Shown piece by piece: positions 44,438 to 58,722 of a stretch of DNA of 64,000 nt (positions within the stretch are counted from its first letter, which is position 1; each line of letters begins with the position of its first letter). The stretch is from Rusavskia elegans (taxonomy: Eukaryota; Ascomycota; Lecanoromycetes; Teloschistales; Teloschistaceae): the NCBI GenBank assembly GCA_011316305.1, contig SAUG01000060.1, positions 1 to 64,000 on the forward strand, written 5' to 3'. The notes below the pieces were generated by a model. The model was given only the letters and a program-made list of their open reading frames with translations. It was not told the DNA's origin and made no database searches. The position numbers were made by a program, and so were the translations under genes.

Positions 44438-47400
44438 AAATATTACTATCTTTATATTTTTTTATTAATAGAAGCTCTTTAGATTAAAGACAAAAGATGT
44501 CCGGCGTCGGAATTATAGAAACAGAGTTAGAAGTCAAGTTTAAATCTTTTGTTAATAGTTTATTTTAGAGATTTAAAAATAAAATAAATTTTTTATAATA
44601 TAATCTTGGAACAGCTTCTATAAATCTATCGGCTAGAATTACTACGGAAACTATATATTTAATATAGACTATTCTTTTTCGGAATCTCTAACGGAGCTAA
44701 TAATAGTAAATATCTATATAGCGCCGCTTAGAGGTAAACTATAAACTTTCGCTTTTTAAAACCCGGAATATCTAGATATTATCTACTTCAATATAGAAGT
44801 AATAGTCTTTATCTAGAGAATTATTTTTAAGGAAGCGTATCTACTAAATAAACTCCTTTATATTTATTATAGCGGCGAGAATTTCAGCTTTTATAGAATT
44901 TATAGTAATAATCTTTCATTTATAGACCTTCCAGTCGATTATTCCGCTAAATAAATTAAAGCCGTAGTTCTATAAACTGTATCTAATCGCTAGTTTATCT
45001 GTAAACGAAATATATAATAATATAGAAAAAGTAATATCGAGATCTATATTTTAAATATCGTAAATAATAGTATAGAAATCTGTTAATTCTAAATATTTTA
45101 TAACTTGTACAGCAGTTATATAATAGCGCTTCGAGAAATTAGTAAAAAATTCAAAAAATTCAGATATAGTAAAAATAATATCGGCGCGAGTTATTTAGTT
45201 ATTTATTTTAGTTTTAGTTCTCGGTAAACTAATAGTTCGATAAATAAATTAAACGTTGGTATACCAGGATTAAATATACGATAGTAGAATTTATAACTCA
45301 GATTAATTAATCTAAATAACGGATCTATGGAGTTTTAATTCGAATTTACTTAGTAATATAATATATTCTTTTATCGATAATTTAACGTAGAATTTTTTTA
45401 GATAAATTTACCTCGTAGTTATCGCTTCCTCTTTTTTTACTAATAATATAAACCTCTCGCAAGTACTGCGATTTACTAAAACCCTTTACGTACGTATATA
45501 TTTCTATAACGGCTTTACCGCAGCTAAACTAGACGGTAGTATCTATATCTATAATAACTATATCTTCCCGTATATATATCGACTATATTATAGTAGCTAG
45601 AGTAAACTATTCCGACTTCGATAAAAACAGCCTTTTTACCGCCTTTAAAACGCGCTATCCGACCTTTCTACTATCTTTTAATCTAATCGATCGGGTAAAG
45701 CTTCTAGCCGTAGTAGCTAGCGTACTAGCTAGCGATTGTTTTATAGCTAGCAATCCTTTTAAAGCTATATAGGCTGAAGAGTACTTTAATAGCTTAATAG
45801 AATATTTAGGTATAGATTATACAATATATATAGCTAAAGCGATAGCTATAGATAATTACTTCGCAGTATAGTAGATAAATATAGTAGAAATATTAGTAGC
45901 TGATAATTATATATAATATCGAGGAAAAAATAGTGGAAGATTTATAATTAAATAAAAAAGAAAATAGTTAGTTAGAAGTAATTAACTATACTATAAACCT
46001 TATCTAACGAATATATCTTTAGCTATAAAAATCTCTTTATATAGTAAATATAATAATCGTTGCCGTATATAACGTTAATAGTATATATATATAAAAATAT
46101 AATATAATTCCAGATAGAAGCTTTCCAGAGGGGAACGCGAGTTATAATAGCAACGAAGTTTAATAAACTAACTATTTACTAATTGGCGAGAATCTGATAT
46201 AGTAAAATCTAGTCTAGATTTCTAATAAAGATCTCGGTACTAATTAGTAGCGTTTAAAGAATTTTTATAGAGAGATTAATATTATATTTATTTATAATTA
46301 TATTAATATTTCTATTCTAGTATAGACGGAGCTGGCAAGTAAATCTATTATAAATTATCCGAATATCTAGAAATTAGAAAACTTTATCTAAATAGTATAT
46401 CTCGTATTTTTTAAATAGTTTCGTTTAGAACTTTTCGATCTTTTAGATATATTATATCTCGTAAATTACGGTAACATTGTCTACGAAAATAAATAATATT
46501 ATAAACTAATAGAAAAATAAAGATTCGATATTAATTATTTACTAAAAGTTTAATTTATCTAGTATATCCGATAGATTATAGTATTAGTACGCTAGCGATT
46601 ATTCAAATCTATATAGAGCGAGATATAAAAGGAATAAATTTTTGATAATTTTATAAATACTTCTAGTCGTCTATAGTATATTTATATATTAATATCGCTA
46701 TTAGCGAATATATTAACAGTATTAAATTAACGAATTTAAAACCTGAAAAAAAAATCGCTATTAGAAAACAAAAGATCTATAGAACTAATATAGTAATATA
46801 TCTATATTTATTCTAGTATTCTAGAGATCGCCTCCAGTATAAAGACGTACTTTAAGTTTATTTAGATATCTCTAGTTATTAAATCTTTATTCAAATACCT
46901 AGATAATAAAGATCGGGATTTTATTAACTTATATAGTATAGGTTTTAGGGATCTCTCTCTAGGTTTTTTTTTTCTTTAAAGGTTTTTATTTTCTATCTAT
47001 ATAGATTCTATAAAGCCTGAGTTAAAAGAATATTTTATTGGTATATACTAGTATCTAGATTTGTATAGATGTTAATTTTAATAGAAGCGTATATATAAAA
47101 GAAGTAATTTAATAAATATTAGTAGAGAATCTTTTTCAAAAAGCGTTTAAACAGCGATAAATACACTGAATACTAAATAAAAAACTCGAGGAACTTTATT
47201 TAATATTTACTAGAAAAGTACTCTTTATATTATAGCTTTTTTCATATTTTTCTTTTAGCGGCGAGTTATATTTTCTAGTAGAATATTGTCGCTTTAAACT
47301 TCTGTCTTTCGAGAGACTCGAGGTTTTTTTACCGGCATTAATATAGGTTTCTTCTATTTATTAACATCGTCATTTTCGAATACTTCTAGAATATAGGTAC

Positions 47401-48179
47401 TATTTAGAATATAAATACCTATTTATACTAAATCTTTCATTCGTTAATCTATTTTTATAAAAAATGTTTCTTCTTTTTCAGCTAAAATTTATTTATTATC
47501 GAAAACTATTGGATCTATCGTTATTTATATCATTATATTAATGCGGTATTTTACTTTCTATAGTAGAAAAGCTTGAGAAAAGTAGAAACGAGTTCTTTTT
47601 TTTATTCCTTTTTTTATAGTTTAATATTTAAAATAGAAGCTACTATTATTCTACGGGTTTAGAAATAGAAATTTTATCTTTCTTTTAGCTATTACTAAAT
47701 CTGATAATCTTATAAAAGATTTAAGTAAAAATAATATCTAGCATTTTATAAAGGAATAGTTTCTTTTAGAATTAATTTAAATTAATTTCTCCGAGTATAT
47801 AGAATATAGTTTTTTTTAAAAATCATTTTATAATCGCTAGTAATTCTATATTAGCTTGGAATCTAGATAATAAAAAAATTCGTACTATTCTATTCTACTA
47901 GAAAGCTAATATAGGCTTTTAAAAATAATTTATCCTTTTATATAATTTTTTTATTTCGATTATAAACCTTGCAGCTATAGGTTTATAGATAGTTTATATA
48001 AAGAAAAATGTTTATAACTACCTTAGAGGCAATCGTATATTCTATAAAAATCTGCCTACGTTAAATCTACGTTAAATTCGTTTAAAACAGCTAATTTTTA
48101 AAAACTTATTATAACTCGTTGCAGATGTTGCGAAAATTAAATAAAAGAACGAAATAAAAGTTATATTTTACTATATATT
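44438..48179. other. 3.7 kb of RIP-degenerated sequence, not identified
   Basis: Stop-dense in every frame. Between 45500 and 45850 the plus strand reads for ~100 codons with few stops (..RYPTFLLSFNLIDRVKLLAVVASVLASDCFIASNPF..), suggesting an old coding region, but I cannot match it to a transposon family. No terminal repeats delimiting it were found. Confidence 0.45.
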
Positions 48180-48869
48180 AATATTAACTAGTTGTTTTCG
48201 GAAAAGTTTATCTTTTTTCGCTTTTTTAAATATTTATTTTTACTTTTTTCTTTCCGCTTATTTTTCTTTTACTTTAAAAAACAGTACTCGTTTATAGAAA
48301 GAAACCTTATCGAAATATTTTTGAAAAGAATCTCTATAGATATACGGATCCTATAGCTTTTTATAGACGAGGCGATTTTTAGAACAGTTAATTACTTAAG
48401 AATATCTCGTAGTTCTTATAGAAATAAAGTCGCCGTTAATAACTTCGAATTTACTAGACGTTTAATAGAGCTACCAAGCAAGTTTATCGATAAGAATTTA
48501 GTTGATTAACGTTATATTAAGAGGCGAAAGAGTGGAATAACCTTTATATTAGTGCTGAAAGATTTTGCGTATATTTACTACGAAGACGTAGGGATTCTAA
48601 ATGAAAATTAGTATAGAAGCCTAGGATTTCGGCAGAGGAGGCCTAGAGGACTAAAGGTTTTAATAGAAGATTGAAAACTATACTAAATAGCGTAGAAAAT
48701 ATAGGAAAAATCTACTAGGGATTCTACGGGAGCTGATAATACCGCAGAGGCAGATAGAGATACTAGAAAAAGGTAACTGGGTATTTAACCAACTACTTAA
48801 CGAGTAGAAGAACTGAGAGTTCTACGATAGATAATATAGAAAGATTTAAACCTAATTATTGCTACTATT
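48180..48869. repeat. Second copy of the LTR-B interior sequence
   Basis: Matches ~37390-38500 in order (coiled-coil coding remnant, TTGATTAACGTTATATT block, CCGCAGAGGCAGATAGA block) without the solo LTR that interrupts the other copy. It leads directly into an LTR-B start at 48870. More strongly RIP-mutated than its sister. Confidence 0.65.
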
Positions 48870-51800
48870 TATTATAACGAGATCAAACAAAGATAATAAT
48901 TGGATAGTAGAAGGTTGATTATTTTAGAGACAATCTCCTGTTTCTAAACAATATATCGACACGGTGCTAACTCTATATAAGTCGCCACGGTCTTTTGATT
49001 TAGGAGTAAGCTATATATCCGCTATAACGATCTCTCTATACTAGATTCTTCACTATTCGCTGCTATAGATAATAGAACGTTTAGTATATCTTTATATATT
49101 TAACTATATATATTATAAACCTCTTTTAATCGTATATTATATTTTAGTATCCTGACTCTAATTCTAATTCTAACTCTAATTTTTTATCTTTTTTTTTCTT
49201 TCTAAATCGCCCTACCAAGATATTCTATATCTTTATCGAACTCGAATTTTAGTCTAATCTCTTACGATATATCTGCTAATATTTTTTTAAAATATCTAAA
49301 TATCAGGTTATATTTAAAGCAGGCTATTTTATCTAAATTCGTTAGATAATAGCGCGAGTAGATAGGCTCTTGCCTTATAACTTTTCTTTACTACGGCGTA
49401 TACTATTCGTATAGATAGTTTAAATTAACAGGTTTAATAGTAAAAAGCTTGATCCTATCTTCCAAACCCTATATCAAAAGATATTTAAAAGGATTATTAT
49501 AGTTAGTCTACCAGGTATTAGGCTAGAGAAGCTATATATAATTAACGTCCGAAGGAATCAGAAGAAAAGCAGGGAAAATATATTTAAATAAAAAGATTTA
49601 AAACTTTTTTTATATTACGATTAGAACATTTACTTTATATTGTTTAAAGTAGATTAATATCTCGATACTTTCTTCGATAGGCAAGATCTCTAATTATATT
49701 ATATAATTATACGGCTATATAAAATTCCGTATATATATTAAAATATTAAAACTATTAAACTTCTTTATATCGAAAAACCCGTTCTAATTACGTCGATTGA
49801 TTGCTTCTATTATATTCGATAGGCTTTACGGTTTTTAATATCTTATAAGATAAATCTACTAAGTATTTTTACTACCGAAACGTTATCGATAATATAAAGT
49901 TAAAAACTCTATTACTAACTAATTTTTCCTTTAATATATAGATTAATACTACTACGCGAAGTCTTCGGCTAGATTTTCTAATATTTAAATAAAAGTTGAA
50001 TTATAGCGTTAACGTAACTTTTTTACTAATCTGTAGAAAAGTCTACTAATATTTCTTCCGCCGGTACTACTAACCTGAATACTTAGCTCCTTTCCTTTTC
50101 TACTCGTCTATTCCTTCCTATCCGCTAAAGCTATATTCTAGGCCTATCGAAATTAATATATTCAGGGCGCTATATATTTTAGTATTAGTTCGAAGCGTAT
50201 TAGTATCTAGTCTCCTATAAAGTTCTATAGTATTATCGATATAAACTGGTATAAAAACCCTTCGTTTAGATATATTTAAAAAGTATTTCTAAAGAATATT
50301 TGAAGAGTATTTAAAAAATGTTCTAGAAAAGTTTTATATAGTTTTATTTTATATAAATATTAGAAATTATTAATTATATATATTTTTTCTTTTTCGCTAA
50401 TTTTAGTAGTAGATAAACGTAGCGTTTAAGTATACGTTTTAATATATTAGGTCGCTAATAGACGCGAGAATTATAACGTATCGAATTATTAATCCAAATC
50501 TAACGTTTTATAAATCTGTTTAATAGGTATAGTTAAAATTTTTAAATCGCCTCCTATCTAATCTTAGTAATAGATAAACCTAGCGTTTAAATACGCGTTT
50601 TAATATATTAGATCGTTAATAGACGCGAGGGTTATAACGTATCGTAACGCTATATCGAAAGATATTAGTTATAATACCGATATTTAATATAGATACGCGA
50701 GCAAGTAGGCGGGCGGTAACGCTAGCTGGCCTTTTTTTAAGCTTTTTAGAATTCTATAATTGTTAACTATAATTATAAAATGTTTTCGATACTTTTAACT
50801 ATTTTCTAATATTTTCTAATATTATCCGAAACTTTTAAAAACCTACTATTAATCCGTATTTTACTAGAGTTTATCTATTAGCTTTCTAACTCGCTCTATT
50901 ATTATCTCCCTGGCTAGAGCTATTTCGATTAACCTTTTTAATTATCTCCAGTTTTCCTTATATATTTTATATCTCCTAAAGCTTTTTCTTCGTTATAATC
51001 AATTTCTATCTATACTAACTATATATTCAAAATATCTCCAGATTCTATATAATATTTAGCTATATATTATATATACTCGGCACCTAAAAACGACAGGATA
51101 TAGCTATAATAAAGTATAGTATTAGCAGCGAATACAACGAGATATATTAGAAATATTAGATATAAGGAAAGTATAATAAAATTTATTTTCTATATCCTCG
51201 GAATTTTCTAATATTCTGGCTAATTTTACGACTAACTATAGAGAATTATATTCGTTTAATATTTACGATAAATTACTATTATATAGTATCCGAAACAGTT
51301 TTCTAATATACTATTAGTATATATAAAAATAGAAAATCTTTTAGACTAGATATAAATTACTTGAAAACCTTACCTATATCTAATAGTACTAACCAGAAAA
51401 TATATTACTAGACGATAAAAATCCCTCTTTTTAGAATCCGTCTCTATTACGCCGAGGAACAAATATATAAGAAAAGTTCTACGGATAATAGAAAATTTAT
51501 TTATTAAATAGGATATTTATCTGGACGGAATATAGTAAACAAGATATTTCTACGTTCAAAAAACTCTACTATATCGATATATCTTTAGGTTTTTATTACG
51601 CGATAAAAGCCTGCGATAGCTATAGATATAAGCTATATCCTCTATATTTAAAGTTTAGCGATTGACTATATTAATATCTGGCTATAAAAGTATTTCAAAT
51701 AGCTATAGATATAAGCTGCTTCCTCTATATACGATTTCCAGCAATTAATAATTCCGATATCTGGTAGTAAATACTAAATACAACTATATATTAAGCTCCT

Positions 51801-52846
51801 GATTTTTTTACTTTATTTAAACCTCGACCGGATATTTCGATATCTATATACGAGAATACTTTTATATATAACAGTCTTCTTGGATATAGATATTATAGTA
51901 GATAGATATATAGAAAGTATACCTTTATATATTTAACGAGATTAACGAAATTAACGAGATTATCGCTAATTAATAACGTAATAGGAATTATATCGTATTT
52001 TACTACCGTAGTCGTAGTTTCATTTTATAGACCTTATAATTTAAGGCCAGAATAGCTATAGTGCCGCTACTATCTCGGTATTTATATTACTCGATATCGT
52101 CCAATTCCGAAGCTAATTATACAGCGGCTATACGATATAGTTTACGAGAGATATAGACGGTATAAAACTCTTTTATATTAATAAGATCTTTTAGGGCGAG
52201 GGGCCGCTGGATGTATTTAAAATTCGTTATACGACCGTAGAGAATAGAGTTAGCAGTACTAAAGACGAGTTTTCTATTATATAAATAATATTTAAAATAG
52301 GTTTTCTCTATTTATAATATATATCTTCTATAGAATTAGATATCTTTAACGTATACGATAGAGTAGAACTCTATTCGTACTGCGCGTATAAATAATATAA
52401 AGTTTAAAATAACTAATAGTATTCCATTATAACTATTTATATATAAAAAGGTGGTATATAAATTTCAACGCTGTTATAACTCTATTATAATTATATATAG
52501 AGCCATTTCCTATAAATTACTAATAGGGTAATTATTTGCGCAGGAAGTTTATATTTAATATTATATTTCAAACAGCAGTTTTTAATCTATACGGTATTCT
52601 AAAGAAACGTCTACGAGAAATTCTCGAGAACTTATCTTCGTTGAAAGTGTTATACTGACTAACAGTAGATAAATCATCAGTGTACTGTTCAGAGATCGGG
52701 GCTGGACCCTAAAATATTCTATAGAAGAGATCTACGGGTATAAAAGGTGCGTGCCAATGCCGCTATCTAATCTAACGAGCCGTACTAAATCTAATGGAGC
52801 AATTTATCACATATTTCTCGGTATTATAAAAGCTTGTTCCATAATA
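48870..52846. mobile_element. LTR-B split by a ~3.8-kb insertion with TATTTTAG ends
   Basis: 48870-48919 is the first ~50 bp of LTR-B and 52717-52846 its remainder, including GGGTATAAAAGG and the CCATAATA end. Between them, 48920-52716 has imperfect inverted ends: left TATTTTAGAGACAATCTCC, right reading inward TATTTTAGGGTCCAGCCCC, with similarity continuing for ~40 bp. The target duplication appears to be TA. No transposase could be recognised inside. Confidence 0.62.
50399..50650. repeat. Direct repeat within the 3.8-kb insertion
   Basis: Two ~80-bp copies (about 50405-50482 and 50568-50645) share TAGATAAAC.TAGCGTTTAA, TTTTAATATATTAG and AATAGACGCGAG blocks. They are separated by ~85 bp. 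Differences are mostly C/T and G/A. Confidence 0.6.
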
Positions 52847-52859
52847 AATACGACCTCTT

Positions 52860-54240
52860 TTATAGCGTTGTTTATCTAATATTATTTAGCTACGGGATAT
52901 AAATCCGTTCGTCCGTCTATTCTAATTTTTTCTATAAAAATCTTTCATTATACGTACTCGCGTTTTCAACCTAAAAATTTATTATTAAATTTGATATCAA
53001 AAGAAAATAATACCGTTTTTTTATAGTCGTTATTTATATAATCTATCGAAGATTAATAAAGTTTTTCCTCATATCGATATTTATAGAAAGTATACGATAT
53101 ATATAAGTCGATTTATAAATTTTTCTTTTTTCTTTTTTTATACTTTTTTAATATTCGAAAAAAAAAACGTTTGAAATCCGAAAAAACTAAGTTTTATACT
53201 AATATCGAGGGTACTATATCTAAATATTCGAAAGGAAACTAAAAGCTCTAGTTATTATACTTTTAATAAAAGGAAATTTATAATAATTTACCCGTACGTA
53301 AATTAAACTTTCGTTATTTATTAGCGAAGTAAATTCGCTTTATTTAATACTTTATAGTTTTTAAAAGAAAGGAAGATAATTTTATTTAGACTGGCCGTCG
53401 GGTCGAGTTTCGAACCCGGGTTCGTATTCTGGGTTCGAACCGACTCGGTTTCGGATTAAACCCGGGTTTTCGGGTTCGACCCGCTAAAACCGCTAAGGTC
53501 TAGTATAAAAGTACAATTCTAGTATAAAAGTTATATCTATTTTTTTAGAAAAATATTAATTAATTAACTACGCTAGCTAAAAGGATCCTAGTTAGACTAA
53601 ATATATTATCTGGAGATATTACTAATTAAAAAACATTAAAATAATAATATATATTATATTTAAATTATAATAAAAGTTTAGCGGATTCCTACCAGGTACC
53701 CGAATTTAACCCAGAACCGATCGCTTAACGGATCGGATCGAATCGACTCGCTAAAAATTCGAGTCGATTTCTAGATACCGACGGGAACCCGTATCGAAAT
53801 GGCCAGTCTAATTTTATTATTTAGGGACTACGAGTTTTATTCAAATTTAATAAAATTTATAATCTTATTTCTTTTTATTTAATCGGTAATTTTACGCTTT
53901 CCGTATAAGAGATATCTAATATATTTAATATTAAAGTTAATTTTAGAAAATATTAATCGATTTCTAAAGGAATTTAATTTTTTTTAACTAGTAGAAATAA
54001 CAGATATATAGAAAATTATCTATTTAAAGATATTTTCCTTCTATTTTTTTAATTATAAATTATTTTTTAATATTATTAATTATTTCCGGATCTTTCGTTA
54101 CTCCGGCTAATTTTTATTTTTTTAGCTAATATCTCGTTCTATAATAATAACGACGAAGACTAACTAAAATCTTTGTATCTAAATAATATATTTAGTATAG
54201 AATTTAGAGTTCCTGTTTCTATTTTTAGATTTTATACTAG
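52860..54240 (-). mobile_element. Partial LTR-A internal region
   Basis: Corresponds to ~41520-42500 of the complete copy (GGGATATAAATCCGTTC, TTTAGTATTTTA/TTTAATACTTTA, AATCGATTTCTAAAGGAATTT blocks in the same order) and is interrupted by a MITE at 53387-53810. No LTR is attached on either side. Strongly RIP-mutated. Confidence 0.6.
53387..53810. mobile_element. hAT-like MITE, duplication ATTTTATT
   Basis: Starts TAGACTGGCCGTCGGGTCG and ends GAAATGGCCAGTCTA. Exact 8-bp flanks ATTTTATT (53379-53386 and 53811-53818), which belong to the interrupted LTR-A interior. 424 bp, no coding capacity. Confidence 0.92.
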
Positions 54241-57200
54241 TATATAGCTATATTCTTATCTCGGAACGAGATAGGGAAATTCCCGTCCCGAATTCGACCC
54301 GAACGGGTTCGGATCGGATTCGAGTCGGATTATATAAATTTTAATCCGATTCGAATCGAAATAGATTAGATTCGATGTTATAAGCACAGGCGGCGTGCTT
54401 TCGGGAACGCGGTAGTATTTAGTATAGCGCTGGATTTCCTATTACGCCTCGATAGGTAAAGATATATAAAACGGCCTTAGTATTAGTACTAAGAAGTATT
54501 TTAGTACTTTTAGCGAATAAATACTATAAATACCCTAATTTTAGTTATTTTAGTAACTAAATATTCTAAAGATAGACTATTTTAGTTATTTTAGTAGAAA
54601 AATAGATTAAAATAAGGCTTATTTAATTATCTTGATTAATAAGTAATCTAAATAATAGAGGTTTTTATTATTTATATAGACCTCGAACTCGATACCTTTA
54701 TAGCTCGTATTTAATTTATTAATTATTACTATATACTACTCTAGTATTTAAATTAATTTATTTTTATATTAATTTAAATAATTACCGGTTTTACCTCCGT
54801 TTATAGATATACTAATAAATCTAATTAACTCTAGAGAATACCGGACCTCTTGATAATTCTATAATATTTTAAATACCTTTAGGATATCTATCGCAGGTTA
54901 ATATTAAACCTCTATTTTAAATAATTCTAGCTATATAGTAAAATAGTCCGAATCTAAAGGAAAAGAAGTCTAGATAAAAAATAATAGTAAGAATGAAAAT
55001 ATTTCTTTTACTAACTAACGCTTTTATAGTATTAAAGTTAATAAACCCGATAAATACTATAGAAATCGTAATAAACTAGAAAACTAGCTTATATAACTAG
55101 ATATATACTTCGTATTCCATCCTATATCTATAGAGAAAAAGACCTTTTTTATTATATTCTACTTTCGAAAACGAGTCTAGTATTAGATAAAACCTTTCCT
55201 TCGCTAATATATAGACGATAAAGAAAATAATAATCGTATCTTCGCGTAGTTTATAAGGTTTAAAAAAGCTATTTATAATATCTTTAAAGTTTTAAATAAA
55301 ATCTAAATTATTAAACGATTTATTTAATACTTTTAATAGAAGAATATAGTATTTAACTACGCTATACGATTTAAAGAATAGATACTACTAACGGAGTAGA
55401 ATAATAACGCCCTATATATAATATTTAGGCGAAGATTTAAAAACAAAATAAAAAATAAATCATTATATAATAGTCGAGTATATAATTAACTAGATAATCT
55501 AATTAAAATATCTATTAACCTCGATAATAAACTATAGAAAGGAGATATAGAAAAACGCTATAATAGTAGACTATAAAGTAACGCGAGACGTTATTTAAGA
55601 CGGCCCTATAGAAGATAGTACTAAAGTAGAAAATAGTCCGGAGATAACTACTATAGATCTATATCTATAAAACTACACTCTATTTAATAGCGATATAAAA
55701 AGAAAAACTCTAGAAATAGTAAAGAGAATAAGAATTCTAAAACGTACTATAATTATAGTAAACCAGGCTACTTTATAAAAAAGTATCGATTAAATGAAAT
55801 ATAATAATAATAGCTTAATACTACGTTACGGAAAGATTTTAAAGACTGGTAAAAAATAATTCTAGAAGATAACGATAGTAGTTCTAAACTCTAAAAGACT
55901 AGTTTAGATAAAGAATTTATATTTATAGAAAACGATAAAGTACTATAGAAAGCTATAACGAATAACGCTTTATAACGAATATTAACGAAACTAACTAGAA
56001 GGAGAGCCGCTTCTAGATAGATAACTATAATAGATGATATTTAATAAACGAGACTAAAAGCCTTCCATCTAGAAGTAATATATTATAGAAGGTTAATAAA
56101 AAAAGGATTTATAATAATCTATAAAGAATTTAAAACCGTTTATTAGATTTATATTAATAACGAATATCTATAGAACGACTAGTAAGACTTGAAAGTTAAT
56201 AATATTATTAATATATTAGAAAAAGAACTAGGAAATAATATTTCTAAAGATAAAATTATTTCTAAATCGATATTGAAAAAGATAAATATAATAATAGAAA
56301 ACTAATATATACTATTTATTTAGACTGCCTACTATAATAATAACTATAGAATCTACGAATTAGAAAAGGAAAAAGTCGGGTAGTATCTATTAAAATTATA
56401 CCGACGCGCTCCTATAATATCTATTAAAGTCGAGAATTATAATATTTATAACTATTTCGGATATATTATACCTAGCAGATATAAATACTAGAAGGAGTAA
56501 TAAAAAAAATAGAATTTTTAATTAAAAACTTTATGGATATATCCTATAAATAGATTATAAGAATAGGAAATATAAGAATATAAATAATAATTCGAGAAAA
56601 GAAAAAATTTTATAGTAATAGGTATACTATAAGTATATAATATTAAAACCCGGAAAAAGTAAATAAATTTAGCTAGCTATATATATATATATTCGAGATT
56701 AAAATAATTATTAAAACTAATATTAGACTATAGAAAGTTAAAGTATTTATTAATTTAAGCGTAACGGGAAATTTTATATTAGAGAATTTAGCTAAAAGGA
56801 AAGAAATCTTTCGGATTAAAAAAAAAGATTTATATAACTTAATAGTTATAGATAGAAATAAAATATTAAATAGAGACGGAAAGGTTATAGAAGAAATAAT
56901 ACCGCTGTAAATAATAATTAATTAGTATTAAAAAAAACTTTAGTTCGATATTATTCGGATAGCTAGCTATAAAATCGTATTTAGAACTTCTTAGTTAAAA
57001 GATTATAATCTAGTAATAGACTAGGAAAAAAGAATATTTAGCTTTAAATAATATTTCTACGTAAAGAATATCTAGTTTATATTAAAGTAGCGATTTCGGA
57101 TAGATAAAAAAATAGAATATAAATTACGAATTTCTAGCTTCGAATAAAAATAACTAAAAACTATTTAGGTCCGATTTATTAGATACCGGTAGAAATTAAC

Positions 57201-58722
57201 TAGATTAATAAAATAGAAATAGAAAAAAGAATTGTAAACCTTTTAAAAACTCTAAACTATTTAATAAAAAATTAATATAAAACCTATTAAAAAGGATTTT
57301 AAGTAAATATAAGAATTAGATAAATTTATTTTAGAAAAAAGTAATTATAAAAGTACTATCTAAATATTAACTATAGGATTATAAAGTTAGATTTAAACTA
57401 GGTAAATAACCTTTATTTAGATTAATCTATCTATTATCCGCGACGAAGCTCGAAATACTTTATAAATATCTAGATAAAAATATAAAGAAAGGATTTATTA
57501 GGAAATTTTAATTACTAATAGAATACCCGATCTTTTTTATATCTAAAAAAGACGAAATATTCTATCTATATATCGATTACTAGAAGCTAAACGATATTAC
57601 GGTTAAAAACCGATATCTACTACTAAATAATAACGAGTCTTAAAACCGACTCTATAGAATATAATATTTTATTAAATTCGACTTTTAAAAAATATATAAC
57701 TTTATATAAATAAAGGCCGGAAAAAAATAAAAAATAGCTTCTCGAATATAGTATAGTTATTATAAATATATAATTATACTATTCGGGTTTATAAATATTC
57801 CGGTAACCTATTAGAATATAAATAATAACGTATTTAAAAAATTTCTAGAAATATTTATTATTATTTACTTCGATAATATTCTAGTTTTTACTAGATTATT
57901 CGAAGAATATAAGTAATATATTAGGAAAGTTTATAAATATCTAAAAGAAAGGAATTTACGCTTTAAACTAGAAAAATATAAATTCTATAAAAAAGAAGTC
58001 GATTTTCTAGAATTTATTATAGAGCGAAATAGACTATATATCGACTCTAGTAAACTAAAAGCTATTATAGAATAGAAGATACTAATAAATATTAAAAAAA
58101 TCTAAAGCTTTTTCGGGTTTATAAACTATAACCGAAAGTTTATAAAAAACTATTTTATAAGAGGTCTTACTTTAATAGCTTTAATATAAGATATCGTTAA
58201 ATAGTATTAGAGAAAAAGAAAATAATAAATATTTAAAGATTTTAAGAAGAAATATATAAAAGATCTAGTATTTAAAATATTCGATCTAAAGAAACTATTA
58301 TAAATAGAAACAGATTTATTAGATCTAGCTATAGATATATATCTTCTATAATAATACGATAGTAAATAGTACCTAGTAGTATATATATTAAAAAAATTAT
58401 CGCTAGTAGAATAAAACTATAATATCTATAATAAAGAACTACTAGCTATAGTAGCTATACTAGAGTAATAGAAAGTATATACCGAAAGATTACTAGAATT
58501 AATAATCTTTATAGATTATAAAAACCTTCTATATTTTATAATAATAAAATAATTTAATAGAAAATAAATATAATAGTCTGAATTTCTCGGTTAATATAAG
58601 TTTAAAATATACTATATTCTAGATAAAAAAAATAGAAAAATAGATATTCTAAATGGAAAAAGTAATTATATAAAAATGAAAGAAGTTTTTAGTAATAGTA
58701 GTTTTAAAATTAACAAAGATAA

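Noticed and set aside
44438..52700. Mitochondrial or bacterial AT-rich insertion
   Set aside because: The AT bias is explained by CpA-to-TpA mutation with retained CpG-containing blocks and recognisable nuclear transposon pieces; no organelle genes seen.
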